The position numbers and the translations under genes were made by a program. From JAAYDY01 sp964500225 (lineage in GTDB: Bacteria > Planctomycetota > Phycisphaerae > FEN-1346 > JAACEH01), in assembly GCA_964500225.1 (NCBI GenBank), contig CAZCOA010000025.1, positions 1-38,900 of the forward strand: 38,900 bases of DNA, written 5' to 3'. This document shows, one piece after another, positions 26,344-35,080 of this stretch. Every line of letters starts with the position of its first letter. The stretch's first letter is position 1. Under the pieces are notes generated by a model, which worked only from the letters and a program-made list of their open reading frames with translations, made no database searches and was not told the DNA's origin.

Positions 26344-27540
26344 CTATACGAAGTCGGCCAGCACGCTATCGGCTACGGGCAGCGCAGCAGGGGTCAGTCG
26401 GACGTGTCCATCGGCGACTTCCAGCAGGCCGAGGTCGCGGTGCCTTTTAATCGGTTCGGCAAAGAGATACAGAGGAGCGAATCCGGTCTGCCGCTCGAAC
26501 GCCGCGATGTCGAATCCCTCCAGCAGTCGCAGGCCCAGGATGGCCGTCTCGCGGGCCCGACGCTCGCCCGTTAGCCGCTCGCTCTCGGCTACGGGACTCG
26601 CACCGGCCTGGACGCGACGCACATACTCGGCGACATCGGCAATCCGGGTTTCGCGGACGCCGCCGACATACGATGTGGCGGCCGGGCCAAGGGCAAGGTA
26701 GGAATGATTATGCCAATAGGCCAGATTGTGGCGGCACCGGCACCCGGGGCGTGCGAAGTTCGAGAGCTCGTAGTGCTCGTATCCCGCGGCAAGGAGGATG
26801 TGCCGAGCGGCCATCTGCATTTCTGCATATGTCGCATCGGGCAGGGGGGCCAGATCGCCTGCAGCGACGCGTCGCCCCAGCGGTGTGTGGGGCTCGATGG
26901 ACAGACCGTACACACTCAGATGCTCCACGTCGCATGCCACGGCGGCGCGCAGGTCCGACAGCCACTGGTCGAGGGGCTGTCCGGGCACGGCGAACATCAG
27001 ATCAAGCGACACGTGCCGGATGCCGCGGCGACGCAACAGGTCGAGGGCCCGCAGGGCCTCGTCGGGCCCGTGAATGCGGCCGAGGGTGGCCAAGGTCTCC
27101 GGGTGGAACGACTGTACGCCCAGGCTGACGCGGTTCACGCCGGCGTTCTGCATGGCGTCCAGGAGGGCATCATCCAGCACGCCAGGGTTGGCTTCAACGG
27201 TGAATTCGGCGGCGTCACGGCCGGCAGTCTGAGATCGCTGGGTAATGAACCGTCGGCGGAGACCGTCCAGAAGACGCCAAAGCAAGTCACGGGGCAGGGC
27301 GGTAGGGGTGCCGCCGCCTACATACAGCGTCCGCAGCGGCGTCTCGGGCAGGGTACCCCCCTCCTGCTCCACCGCGGCCACATATGCGGCCATAAGATTC
27401 TGTGTTGCCCCAGCCAGCGAGTAGAAGTCGCAGTAGTCGCATTTGCGAACGCAGAAGGGAACATGAACGTACAGACTCCGGGGCGTTCCCGCGTCGGCGG
27501 ACTCTGTTTCAACTCCGTGCTGGCCTAGGCCTGTTTCCAT
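26344..27540 (-). CDS. hemW: HemW-like radical SAM haem chaperone
   Basis: This is a 398-residue radical SAM protein, formerly annotated as oxygen-independent coproporphyrinogen oxidase. Cys30, 34 and 37 (PFCVRKCDYCDF) bind the cluster; YVGGGTPT, FTVEANPG, NRVSLGVQSF, HVSLDLMFAVPGQ and YEHYELSNFARPG are family landmarks. The cysteine preceding the motif in true HemN is absent, as in HemW, which inserts haem into respiratory proteins. The ATG at 27540 has GGGAG nine bases ahead; the longer frame starts from a TTG without support. It is a single-gene unit. Confidence 0.88.
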   Translation of the reverse strand: METGLGQHGVETESADAGTPRSLYVHVPFCVRKCDYCDFYSLAGATQNLMAAYVAAVEQEGGTLPETPLRTLYVGGGTPTALPRDLLWRLLDGLRRRFITQRSQTAGRDAAEFTVEANPGVLDDALLDAMQNAGVNRVSLGVQSFHPETLATLGRIHGPDEALRALDLLRRRGIRHVSLDLMFAVPGQPLDQWLSDLRAAVACDVEHLSVYGLSIEPHTPLGRRVAAGDLAPLPDATYAEMQMAARHILLAAGYEHYELSNFARPGCRCRHNLAYWHNHSYLALGPAATSYVGGVRETRIADVAEYVRRVQAGASPVAESERLTGERRARETAILGLRLLEGFDIAAFERQTGFAPLYLFAEPIKRHRDLGLLEVADGHVRLTPAALPVADSVLADFV

Positions 27541-27600
27541 TTCGACGTCGCTCCCAGAGTCTCCGAACACACAGACGTACAGCAATCAGTAACCGCAAGC

Positions 27601-27628
27601 ATTATGGTCTCCCCAGCGGCGGCGCCAA
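27601..27628 (-). promoter_or_regulatory. Candidate promoter of hemW
   Basis: Minus strand: TTGGCG (27628-27623), a 16-base spacer, CATAAT (27606-27601), about 60 bases before the ATG. Confidence 0.35.
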
Positions 27629-28120
27629 GCCGGGTTCTCATGACCTACGTTGGGCGCGGCGCATCTGGAAAGCTCCACTCTACAGTCAAGCCACCGCCGC
27701 TACAATGAGCCTACAATCATCTCTGTGAGGCGGCAGTTACGTCCCGCGTGTTGCTTTTGGCCCTCGCTGCGGCGTGCGCGGTTGCGGCGGCGCGCAGGGC
27801 ACCGTTAACGGCACCCACCGTATCATAGCGACAGGACAGGCACTGCACGAGGCCATGCTTGACGAGGAGAAGCCGCGTGACTTCCAGTGGCTGAGCGGCA
27901 ACGCCTGCGTGGCCTCGAGGAGGTCACTCTGACCGCACCAGCGCCGGACTCAGCTTGCGGCGTGCTCATACGCAAGGTTGAGGTGGTCGGCACGGCTGCC
28001 AGAACCGAGTGGCGGCCCCCGGCGTTCTCGCCGACGGCGGAAGAGGTGCGGCCGGATGCGTGTCGCCTTGATCTCGGTCAGATTCGGCGATCTGGAAGCA
28101 CAGTAGGAACCAGGACAAGG

Positions 28121-28141
28121 CAAAAGAGCCCCACGTGGGGA
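28121..28141 (-). terminator. Possible terminator after accC
   Basis: The palindrome CCCCACGTGGGG (28130-28141) is followed on the minus strand by CTCTTTTG. The stem is four to five pairs with a small loop, about 90 bases after the accC stop; plausible but weak. Confidence 0.4.
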
Positions 28142-28230
28142 TAGTCCGATAATATATGTTATGTTGCGCTGCGTTGGTGGGGCAAATGCACTGGCGAGTA
28201 TTGCTCGCATGTGCCTGGACCGTCGCCGCG

Positions 28231-29568
28231 TCAGAAAGCGTTATCCATGAAACCGGTGTGCACGCGGCCATGCTGGAAGGCGTCGCTGGCCATGATCCGC
28301 GTGTGGAGCGGGATGCTGGTCTTGATGCCGTCCACCTGGAACTCGGCCAGGGCTCGTTGCATGCACGCGATGGCTTCGCGACGGGAGGGTTGGTGCACGA
28401 TGAGCTTGGCAATGAGGGAGTCGTAGTTGGGCGGAATGCGATAGCCCTCGAAGCACTGGGTGTCGATTCTTACGCCGGGGCCGCCGGGCTGTCGGAAGCG
28501 AGTGATCAAGCCGGGGCTGGGGCGGAAGTTGTTCTCAGGGTCTTCGGCATTGATGCGGCACTCGATGGCATGGCCGTACTGGCGGATGTCCTTCTGGCGG
28601 ATCGAGAGCGGCTCGCCGGAGGCAATGCGAATCTGCCACTTGACCAGGTCCACGCCGGTGACCATTTCGGTGATCGGGTGCTCGACCTGGATGCGGGCGT
28701 TGACTTCGAGGAAGTAGAACTTCTGGCTGGCATCGAGGATGAACTCGACGGTGCCGGCGCCCACATAGTTGGCTTCGCGGACGATGCGGACGGCGGCCTT
28801 GCAGATTTCCTGCCGCACGGCGTCGTCAAGGTTCGGCGCGGGCGTCTCTTCGACAAGTTTCTGGTGCCTCCGCTGGAGCGAGCAGTCACGTTCGAAGAGG
28901 TGCACCGTGTTGCCGTGGGCGTCGGCGAGGATTTGCACCTCGATGTGGCGCGGGCGCTCGATGAATTTTTCGATGTAAACGGTCCCGTCCTTGAAGGCAA
29001 CCTCGGCTTCGCTGCGGGCCTGTTTGATGGCGCTGGTCAGGTTGATGTCGTTGTGGCTGACGCGCATGCCGCGTCCGCCGCCGCCTGCGGCCGCCTTAAT
29101 GATAACCGGATAGCCGATGGCGTGGGCGACGTCGAGTGCCTGCTGTTCGTCGGCCACGGGACCGTCGCTGCCGGGGACCGTCCAAGCCTTGGCCCGCTTG
29201 GCGATGTGTCGGGCCTGGATCTTGTCGCCCAGGGCACGCATGGCATCGACGCTGGGACCGATGAATTCGATGTTGCAACTGCGGCAGATTTCGGCGAAAT
29301 GCGCGTTTTCGGCCAAAAAGCCGTAGCCTGGGTGAATGGCCTCGACATCGGTTACCTCGGCGGCCGAGATGATCCGAGGAATGTTCAGGTACGACTCGGC
29401 GGGACTTGGGCCGCCGATGCAGACGGCCTCGTCGGCCAGGTCGAGGTACCCGGCATCGCGGTCGGCGGTGGAGTAGACGGCCACAGTGCGGATGCCGAGT
29501 TCACGACAGGCGCGGATGATTCTCAGGGCGATTTCGCCGCGGTTGGCGATGAGTATTTTGCTGAACAT
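28231..29568 (-). CDS. accC: Biotin carboxylase subunit of acetyl-CoA carboxylase
   Basis: This is a 445-residue ATP-grasp enzyme that carboxylates biotin on AccB, the first step of fatty-acid synthesis. NRGEIALRIIRA opens it; the glycine loop AGGGGRGM (161-168), RRHQKLVEE (Lys237) and the active-site stretch with Arg292, Gln294, Val295 and Glu296 sit at the positions of the E. coli enzyme. In that stretch the usual MNTRIQVEH reads VNARIQVEH. AGAGGA precedes the ATG. It lies downstream of accB; accA and accD are not in the window. Confidence 0.95.
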   Translation of the reverse strand: MFSKILIANRGEIALRIIRACRELGIRTVAVYSTADRDAGYLDLADEAVCIGGPSPAESYLNIPRIISAAEVTDVEAIHPGYGFLAENAHFAEICRSCNIEFIGPSVDAMRALGDKIQARHIAKRAKAWTVPGSDGPVADEQQALDVAHAIGYPVIIKAAAGGGGRGMRVSHNDINLTSAIKQARSEAEVAFKDGTVYIEKFIERPRHIEVQILADAHGNTVHLFERDCSLQRRHQKLVEETPAPNLDDAVRQEICKAAVRIVREANYVGAGTVEFILDASQKFYFLEVNARIQVEHPITEMVTGVDLVKWQIRIASGEPLSIRQKDIRQYGHAIECRINAEDPENNFRPSPGLITRFRQPGGPGVRIDTQCFEGYRIPPNYDSLIAKLIVHQPSRREAIACMQRALAEFQVDGIKTSIPLHTRIMASDAFQHGRVHTGFMDNAF

Positions 29569-29661
29569 GGCATCCTCTGGCGGCAGGCGGCAGGGGCCCC
29601 CTGCTCTGCTGTCATGAGTGTCGCTCGGACGCGACCGGCTGGCGCCGTGTTGTCGCGTCGG

Positions 29662-30183
29662 TCATTGCGGCTCTACAAGGAAAAGAACTTGGTCGAATTC
29701 CACGGTGGCCTCGTTGGCGACGCAGACCTTGACGATCTTCCCGGCGACACCGGCCTTAATCTCGTTGAATACCTTCATGGCCTCGATGAGGCAGACGACG
29801 GTGTCCTCGCCGACGGTGCTGCCGACAGTGACAAACGGCTCGCTATCGGGGCTGGAGGCGGCATAGAAAGTGCCGACCATGGGAGACTTGATCTTCAGGT
29901 AATTGTCGGCCTGGGGGGGCGCCGCAGGGGCGGCGGGAGCAGGTGCGGGCGCCGCCACGGAATGGTAGACCGGCTGAGCCGCGGGGGCGGCAGCCAGGGC
30001 CGGCATGGGCATCTCCGGCGGACGTTTGCTGAGCCTTACGGACAGGTCGCCGCACTCGTATTCGAGTTCGACGAGGTCGTTGCGGCCCATCAATTCGATC
30101 AGTTCCCTCAGGGCCTCGACATCCACCAGGTCGCGGGCACCGTGGCGTTGTGCCTTGGCGTCGGCCGTCTTGCCGTCTTCCAT
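29662..30183 (-). CDS. accB: Biotin carboxyl carrier protein of acetyl-CoA carboxylase
   Basis: This is a 173-residue protein. The N-terminal ~55 residues form the AccC-contacting helix region (VEALRELIELMGRNDLVELE), then a Pro/Ala linker (55-92) and the biotinyl domain with YLKIKSPMVGTFY, the thumb-like SPDSEPFVTVG and EAMKVFNEI, where Lys137 takes biotin. It sits 27 bases after the M24 peptidase gene and 93 before accC. Confidence 0.95.
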   Translation of the reverse strand: MEDGKTADAKAQRHGARDLVDVEALRELIELMGRNDLVELEYECGDLSVRLSKRPPEMPMPALAAAPAAQPVYHSVAAPAPAPAAPAAPPQADNYLKIKSPMVGTFYAASSPDSEPFVTVGSTVGEDTVVCLIEAMKVFNEIKAGVAGKIVKVCVANEATVEFDQVLFLVEPQ

Positions 30184-30210
30184 CGTTGGTCTCCATTCAA
30201 ACGGACACTC

Positions 30211-31329
30211 TCAGCGTTGCAGCGAGAGGACGACCTGGTCGAGCCTCTTTGGCAAACGGGAAAGGACCCTGCGGCCCTTCCCCGTAATGAGCACATCGTC
30301 CTCGATCCTGATGCCATACCGTCGGGGTACATAGTGCCCGGGTTCGATCGTCACGATCATTCCGGGCTCCAGAACCACGTTTTCCGGCGTCCGTGCCGAT
30401 AATGAGGGCCCCTCGTGAACTTCGCGGCCGAGGCCGTGCCCGGTACCGTGCCCGAAGGTCTTGTGATACCCGCGTTCGATAAGGACCTGCCGAGCGGCCC
30501 GATCGACATGGGCTACCGGGACACCAGGCCCGGCGGCCAGAATGGCCGCTTCCTGGGCCGCCAAAACCGCTTCGTACGCCCGGCGGATTTCGGGGCGGAT
30601 TTTAGCCGAGAGAACCATACGTGTCAAGTCGCATCTGTAGCCGCCCACGGATGCCCCGAAATCCACCAGAAGGGGCGATTCGGCGGTCAATCGGCGGTTT
30701 CCGGGGCGGGCGTGCGGCCGGGAGGCGTTGGGCCCGACGGCACAGATGGTGTCGAAGGCCGGACCGTCGGCCCCATGCTGCCGCAGGGCGTATTCGAGTT
30801 CGGCGGCAAGCTGGATTTCGGTCATGCCGAAACGAATTCGGGCCAGGAAATCGCTCCATGCGGCTTCGGCGACCCGCAGGGCCCGTTCGATGGCCTGGAT
30901 TTCGGTGGGGTCCTTGTGGAGCCGCATTCTCGTAACAGCCCCTGCCAGGGGGGTCAGCCCCCCTGCCCCTAGGAGTCGCACGAGGGTCCGTCGTAGGGCC
31001 ACCGCCATGGTATCGGGGTTGAAGGCGATGGGGCCGTCCAGATGGCGGCCGAGGCGGGCCAGTTCCTTGACGAGCGACTGCGTGCGAAGCCGCACCCGAA
31101 GGTGCGGGCAGTCGGCGGCGGCGTCTTCGGCGTAGCGGAAATCGGTAATCAGGGTGGCTTTTCCGCGTGCGGGCACGAGAAGCCACGAATCAGCGCCGCC
31201 GAACTGGGAGAGATAGGAGGTTTCCACGGGGCTGTCGGCCAGATAGGCGGCAGCGCCGGCCTCGCGGAGCGTCCGCTGGAGGCGTGCGAGGCGATCCTGT
31301 GAGGCAGCGATAAGCGAGCGACGGTTCAT
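30211..31329 (-). CDS. M24 family Xaa-Pro aminopeptidase
   Basis: This is a 372-residue metallopeptidase with a creatinase-like N-domain (1-~135) and the pita-bread domain. All five metal ligands are visible: Asp223 (VDFGA), Asp234 (CDLTR), His298 (GHGTGHGLG), Glu329 (TIEPG) and Glu343 (RIEDD). It would release N-terminal residues before proline. The order pepP-efp-accB-accC is frequent in bacteria; here efp is missing and the peptidase abuts accB directly. The ATG at 31329 follows GGGAGAAGAA. It lies 57 bases downstream of tadC and may share its transcript. Confidence 0.9.
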   Translation of the reverse strand: MNRRSLIAASQDRLARLQRTLREAGAAAYLADSPVETSYLSQFGGADSWLLVPARGKATLITDFRYAEDAAADCPHLRVRLRTQSLVKELARLGRHLDGPIAFNPDTMAVALRRTLVRLLGAGGLTPLAGAVTRMRLHKDPTEIQAIERALRVAEAAWSDFLARIRFGMTEIQLAAELEYALRQHGADGPAFDTICAVGPNASRPHARPGNRRLTAESPLLVDFGASVGGYRCDLTRMVLSAKIRPEIRRAYEAVLAAQEAAILAAGPGVPVAHVDRAARQVLIERGYHKTFGHGTGHGLGREVHEGPSLSARTPENVVLEPGMIVTIEPGHYVPRRYGIRIEDDVLITGKGRRVLSRLPKRLDQVVLSLQR

Positions 31330-31386
31330 GGATGGTTCTTCTCCCAGTCGGATGGCCTGGATGATGGGCTGCGGGCTCCCGGCGGT

Positions 31387-32304
31387 TCACCCCTGCCACA
31401 GGTCGCCACGGACGAATCGTATCAGGACCGGTCCGAAGACAACAAGGATGGCAGCCAGGAAAATGAGCATGGACGGCAACAGCAGCTTGACGGTTGCCTC
31501 GCCGAGGGTTTTCTCGGCTCTCATGGATCGGTACATCCTGAGGAGGTTGGCCTGAAGGAGTAAGACCTGGGCCAACGGAGTGCCGAGCTGTTCGGCCTGT
31601 AGGACGGCGGCGATGATACTGTTGAGGGTTTCGACGGGAATTCGCTCGCCGAAATGCTGAAGGGCTTCCTGGCGGCTGCGGCCGAATTCGATCTCGCGGA
31701 CGACAATGCCCAACTCCTGGTTGAGGGGCTCGTCGGGGTTCTCGGCGACGACGGTTTTGGCGGCCTCGTAGAAGGTGGCGCCGGCCTGCATCGTCATGGA
31801 CAACAGGTCGAGCGCGTAAGGCAACTGAATGTTGATCTCGCGGAGGCGGCGAGAGGCCCTTCCGGCCAGCAACTGGCGGCAAACGAAGTACCCGGCGACA
31901 AAGCCGATGAGGGCGAAAACCAGAGAGACGGGCGAGATGAGCTTGATGTCCATCATGACACACTGAAACAGGACGAGGAAGACGGCGCCGATGATCCCCC
32001 AGAGGAAGCATAGGGTAAGGTACTCGTCCGGGGAGTAGCCCTTGGGATTGCCGGCGGCCAGGAGGTGCCGAAGGATCCTGCCCCTTTCTTTCGGAGGAAT
32101 GATTCGCCGGGCCATTTGCAGGAAGGGCCAGAGAACCAGTTGCAGCTCGGGCACGTCGAAGACGGTGTTGCGTTGAAGGTTGTCCACGTTGACGCGAAAG
32201 GCGGCCTCGTACTGTGCCTGGTCCACGGGTTTGAAGAAGCCGATGACGACCAAGGCGCCGCCGAGAAATGCCGTGATAAGCATGATGAACAGGTATAGGG
32301 TCAC
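31387..32304 (-). CDS. tadC: Tad pilus inner-membrane protein TadC
   Basis: This is a 305-residue T2SSF-type protein: an N-terminal helix (4-24), two helices near 100-150, the cytoplasmic LPYALDLLSMTMQAGATFYEAAKTV domain and a final helix (LLPSMLIFLAAILVVFGPVLI). TadB and TadC form the membrane platform of Tad (Flp) pili. The start is GTG, 12 bases after the tadB stop. Confidence 0.9.
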   Translation of the reverse strand: MTLYLFIMLITAFLGGALVVIGFFKPVDQAQYEAAFRVNVDNLQRNTVFDVPELQLVLWPFLQMARRIIPPKERGRILRHLLAAGNPKGYSPDEYLTLCFLWGIIGAVFLVLFQCVMMDIKLISPVSLVFALIGFVAGYFVCRQLLAGRASRRLREINIQLPYALDLLSMTMQAGATFYEAAKTVVAENPDEPLNQELGIVVREIEFGRSRQEALQHFGERIPVETLNSIIAAVLQAEQLGTPLAQVLLLQANLLRMYRSMRAEKTLGEATVKLLLPSMLIFLAAILVVFGPVLIRFVRGDLWQG

Positions 32305-32316
32305 GTCGCGTCCGTC

Positions 32317-33156
32317 CTAATACTCGAAGTTGATGATCGACCGGATCCAGAAGAATCCCATGACATCCAGAAGAATGACCACAGCCAGGACGGCCTGGCC
32401 GTGGACGGTCTTGAACAAGAGGCCGACGCCCGGGGGATCGATGATGCCGTAGATGAGCATGACGACCAGGGGCATGGCGGCCATGAAAGCCGCACTGGTC
32501 TTGCCCTGTGCGGTCTGGGCCTTGATTTTTTCCTCCAGCCGTGTGATCTCGCGGAGGGATTCGCCCAGGCGGTCGAGTGTTTCGGGGATGTTCCCACCGC
32601 GCTGACGGGTGGTCTTGAGGGCGGCAAAGAGGAGTCGGAAGTTGTGGCTCTTGATGCGGCGCCCGGCGTTTTCCAGAGCGACATCGAGGCTGGTGCCGTG
32701 CTCGACCTCGCGAAGGATGAGTCCGAATTCCTGTGAAAGCGGCGGCTTGCTGTGGTCCTCGATGAGGCGGAAGGCTTGCGGAAGGTTCAGGCCGGCTCGG
32801 ATACCGTTGGCCAGAGTAATGAGCCCATCCATGAGCTGCTTCTCGAGAGCGGCGCGGCGGCGAGACACCATGAGGCGCAAGACAACGATGGGGCCTCCGA
32901 TACCTGCCAAGGCTGCGAACACGGCTGCGATGACAACGTTGGAAACCATGAGGATCAAGAAAAACAGCAGTGCCGTCAACGCGGCTACGGTAATGATGAT
33001 CGACCGCGGCGCGGTGTTCAGGATGAAAAGCTCCGACAAGACAACGGCCATGTCGGCTTCCGCGCGGGCCAATCTGCGGGCGGCGACGGCGTGAACCGGC
33101 AGCACCATCAGAAACACGGCAAAGCCCATCATCAAAGCGCTCAGCAGTGCGAGCAT
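32317..33156 (-). CDS. tadB: Tad pilus inner-membrane protein TadB
   Basis: This is a 279-residue T2SSF-type protein with helices at ~2-24, 52-90, 220-242 and 252-272 around the cytoplasmic stretch MDGLITLANGIRAGLNLPQAF, the TadB signature. It is shorter than many TadB proteins because the N-terminal region is brief. It is next to tadA (27 bases), as in most Tad loci. Confidence 0.9.
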   Translation of the reverse strand: MLALLSALMMGFAVFLMVLPVHAVAARRLARAEADMAVVLSELFILNTAPRSIIITVAALTALLFFLILMVSNVVIAAVFAALAGIGGPIVVLRLMVSRRRAALEKQLMDGLITLANGIRAGLNLPQAFRLIEDHSKPPLSQEFGLILREVEHGTSLDVALENAGRRIKSHNFRLLFAALKTTRQRGGNIPETLDRLGESLREITRLEEKIKAQTAQGKTSAAFMAAMPLVVMLIYGIIDPPGVGLLFKTVHGQAVLAVVILLDVMGFFWIRSIINFEY

Positions 33157-33183
33157 GTCGGGAGATCCCTGTCAAGAGCCGCG

Positions 33184-35070
33184 TCAGGCGAAGCTGTCGG
33201 CCGTCATGAGTCCTTTGGCAATCAGATCGCGGGCAAACGTCGGAATATATCCAGTGTGAACAAGCAGGCCGTGGCGGCTTTCTCGGCCCGTCTTGTTGAG
33301 CGTGAAAATGTGTTCGACGATGATGTTGCCAACGTCCTGGTCGATGGCCACGACCTCGCTGATATGGGTGACCTTGCGTGCACCGTCGGCGAACCGCGAC
33401 AGGTGCACAACCATATCGATGGCGGTGACGATCTGTTCGCGGATGGCGCGGACAGGCATTTCGACGGCCTCGAGGACGAGCGTTTCGAGGCGTTTCATGG
33501 CGTCTTCGGGACCGTTCGCATGAATGGTCGTCAGGGATCCATCGTGGCCGGTGTTCATGGCCTGGAGCATATCGAGGGCCTCGGGGCCGCGGCACTCGCC
33601 GACGATGATGCGGTCGGGCCTCATGCGGAGGGAGTTCTGAACCAGGTGACGGATCGTGTAAGCGCCTTTGCCCTCGACATTGGCCGGCCGGGTTTCCATG
33701 CGGACGACGTGTTCCTGCGAGAGCTGCAACTCCGCCGAATCTTCGATCGTAATGATGCGTTCGTCGGGGCTGATAAAGTTCGATAGCACGTTCAGCAGCG
33801 TTGTTTTACCTGAGGCGGTACCGCCGGACACAAGGATGTTCTTGCGGCCGGCGACGCAAGCCTGGAGGAACCGGGCCGTCCAGGGCGTCAGGCTGCCGAA
33901 CTCGACGAGGTCGTCGATCGTGTACGGCTTTTCGGCGAACCGGCGGATAGTCAGCAGCGGTCCGCTGAGGCTCAGCGGCGGGATGGTCGCGTTGACGCGC
34001 GAACCGTCGGGCAGCCGGGCATCCACGATCGGGGTGGACTGGTCGATGCGTCGCCCGATCGGCGTGACGATCCGCTCGATGACGGTCATCACGACCTCGT
34101 CGCTGAGGAACTTGCGGCCGGTGTTGCGGATGACGCCGCCCTCATCCACATAGATGCGATCACGGCCAACGACCATGATTTCCGTGAGGTGAGGCATATC
34201 GAGCAGGTCCTGAAGAGGGCCGAGCCCAAGAACCGTATCGAGAATTTCCTTGGTAATGTAGGACCGGACGATGTGCTCCCAGAGTCCTCCGGTGATCTGG
34301 TCTGCGATGCGGTCGAACTGGCCGGGGAACTTGTCTTCCACGAGGCGCAGGTCCTGCTTGATCCGCGAGCGGTCGCCGCTGACGCCGATGGCGTTCTTCA
34401 GGATGCGGACAATGCGTCCCACGGCCTCTTCGCTGCGATGGTCGGCGATCTCGGTCGCATCGGAGAACACGCTGTTCTGGCGCGGCTTGACCGTATGGCC
34501 GAAGCTGATCTCGTCGGTGATGCGTCTCTTGACGTAGTCCTCGACGATGGCCCATCCGGTAGCGTCCTCGATGTTGTCAATCTCGTCGTCGAGAATGTTG
34601 CGGAGATGCTCGCGGATGTGGGCTACATAGCGAGGATCGTCCTTGGCGGAGGCCTCGATGGTGCGCAGGTTCAGCCGATGGAGCAGTTCCTGGTGAATGC
34701 GGCACTCCAGTTCGAGGACTTCGGCCAGAGGATCGCGTCGGCGGACCGAGAGAGTCGTGGCGGCTTTCTGCTCGCTCTGCTCCAGCAGATAGATGGAGAA
34801 TTCGCCGACCTTGAATTCCTCGCCGGGGCTGAGCGGCACGCGGCTGCCCACGGGGACATTCTCGCCGCGGATGATGGTGCCGTTGAGGCCGAGATTCTCA
34901 ACGTAGTAGGCGCCGTTATCGATGACCACCTTGGCATGATGCCGTGAGACGAAGGGACTGGGCAGCGCAAGGGTGTTGTCATCGTCGCGGCCGATCGTGA
35001 CCTCGGTCAGACCGTCAATAGAAACGATCTGCCGAGCATCGGTGAACTGGCTGTATGCGATCAATTGCAT
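33184..35070 (-). CDS. tadA: Tad pilus ATPase TadA/CpaF with N-terminal FHA domain
   Basis: This is a 628-residue protein, ~150 longer than ordinary TadA. Residues ~5-97 are a forkhead-associated domain with its phosphothreonine-binding residues in place: IGRDDDN (Gly27, Arg28), SRHH (Ser42, His44) and NGT (63-65). A helical N-domain follows, carrying an extra segment near 175-245, then the ATPase core: Walker A GGTASGKTT (416-424), IEDSAELQL, RPDRIIVGECRG (Walker B) and TTIHANGP. It powers Tad pilus assembly; the FHA domain suggests control by Ser/Thr phosphorylation. GAAGG lies eight bases before the ATG. Confidence 0.93.
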   Translation of the reverse strand: MQLIAYSQFTDARQIVSIDGLTEVTIGRDDDNTLALPSPFVSRHHAKVVIDNGAYYVENLGLNGTIIRGENVPVGSRVPLSPGEEFKVGEFSIYLLEQSEQKAATTLSVRRRDPLAEVLELECRIHQELLHRLNLRTIEASAKDDPRYVAHIREHLRNILDDEIDNIEDATGWAIVEDYVKRRITDEISFGHTVKPRQNSVFSDATEIADHRSEEAVGRIVRILKNAIGVSGDRSRIKQDLRLVEDKFPGQFDRIADQITGGLWEHIVRSYITKEILDTVLGLGPLQDLLDMPHLTEIMVVGRDRIYVDEGGVIRNTGRKFLSDEVVMTVIERIVTPIGRRIDQSTPIVDARLPDGSRVNATIPPLSLSGPLLTIRRFAEKPYTIDDLVEFGSLTPWTARFLQACVAGRKNILVSGGTASGKTTLLNVLSNFISPDERIITIEDSAELQLSQEHVVRMETRPANVEGKGAYTIRHLVQNSLRMRPDRIIVGECRGPEALDMLQAMNTGHDGSLTTIHANGPEDAMKRLETLVLEAVEMPVRAIREQIVTAIDMVVHLSRFADGARKVTHISEVVAIDQDVGNIIVEHIFTLNKTGRESRHGLLVHTGYIPTFARDLIAKGLMTADSFA

Positions 35071-35080
35071 GGTCGCGCCT

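Larger units (their letters stand above)
27541..28230. other. Gene-free stretch between hemW and accC
   Basis: Of the 690 bases, the left end holds the candidate hemW promoter and the right end the terminator-like palindrome of the acc genes. The middle (about 27700-28110) has no open frame with a credible start or known similarity on either strand and may be decayed sequence. I saw no RNA gene in it. Confidence 0.5.

Noticed and set aside
27887..28144. 85-codon plus-strand frame between hemW and accC
   Set aside because: No ribosome site, no recognisable similarity and it runs through the terminator-like palindrome; not supported as a gene.
28156..30402. 748-codon plus-strand frame over accC and accB
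   Set aside because: Antisense shadow of two clearly identified genes; Gly/Asp/Val-rich without any domain.
31190..33595. 801-codon minus-strand frame across the Tad genes
   Set aside because: It lies in another frame of tadC, tadB and the end of tadA, all of which have full family signatures. Its Arg/Pro/His-rich content shows it is a shadow.
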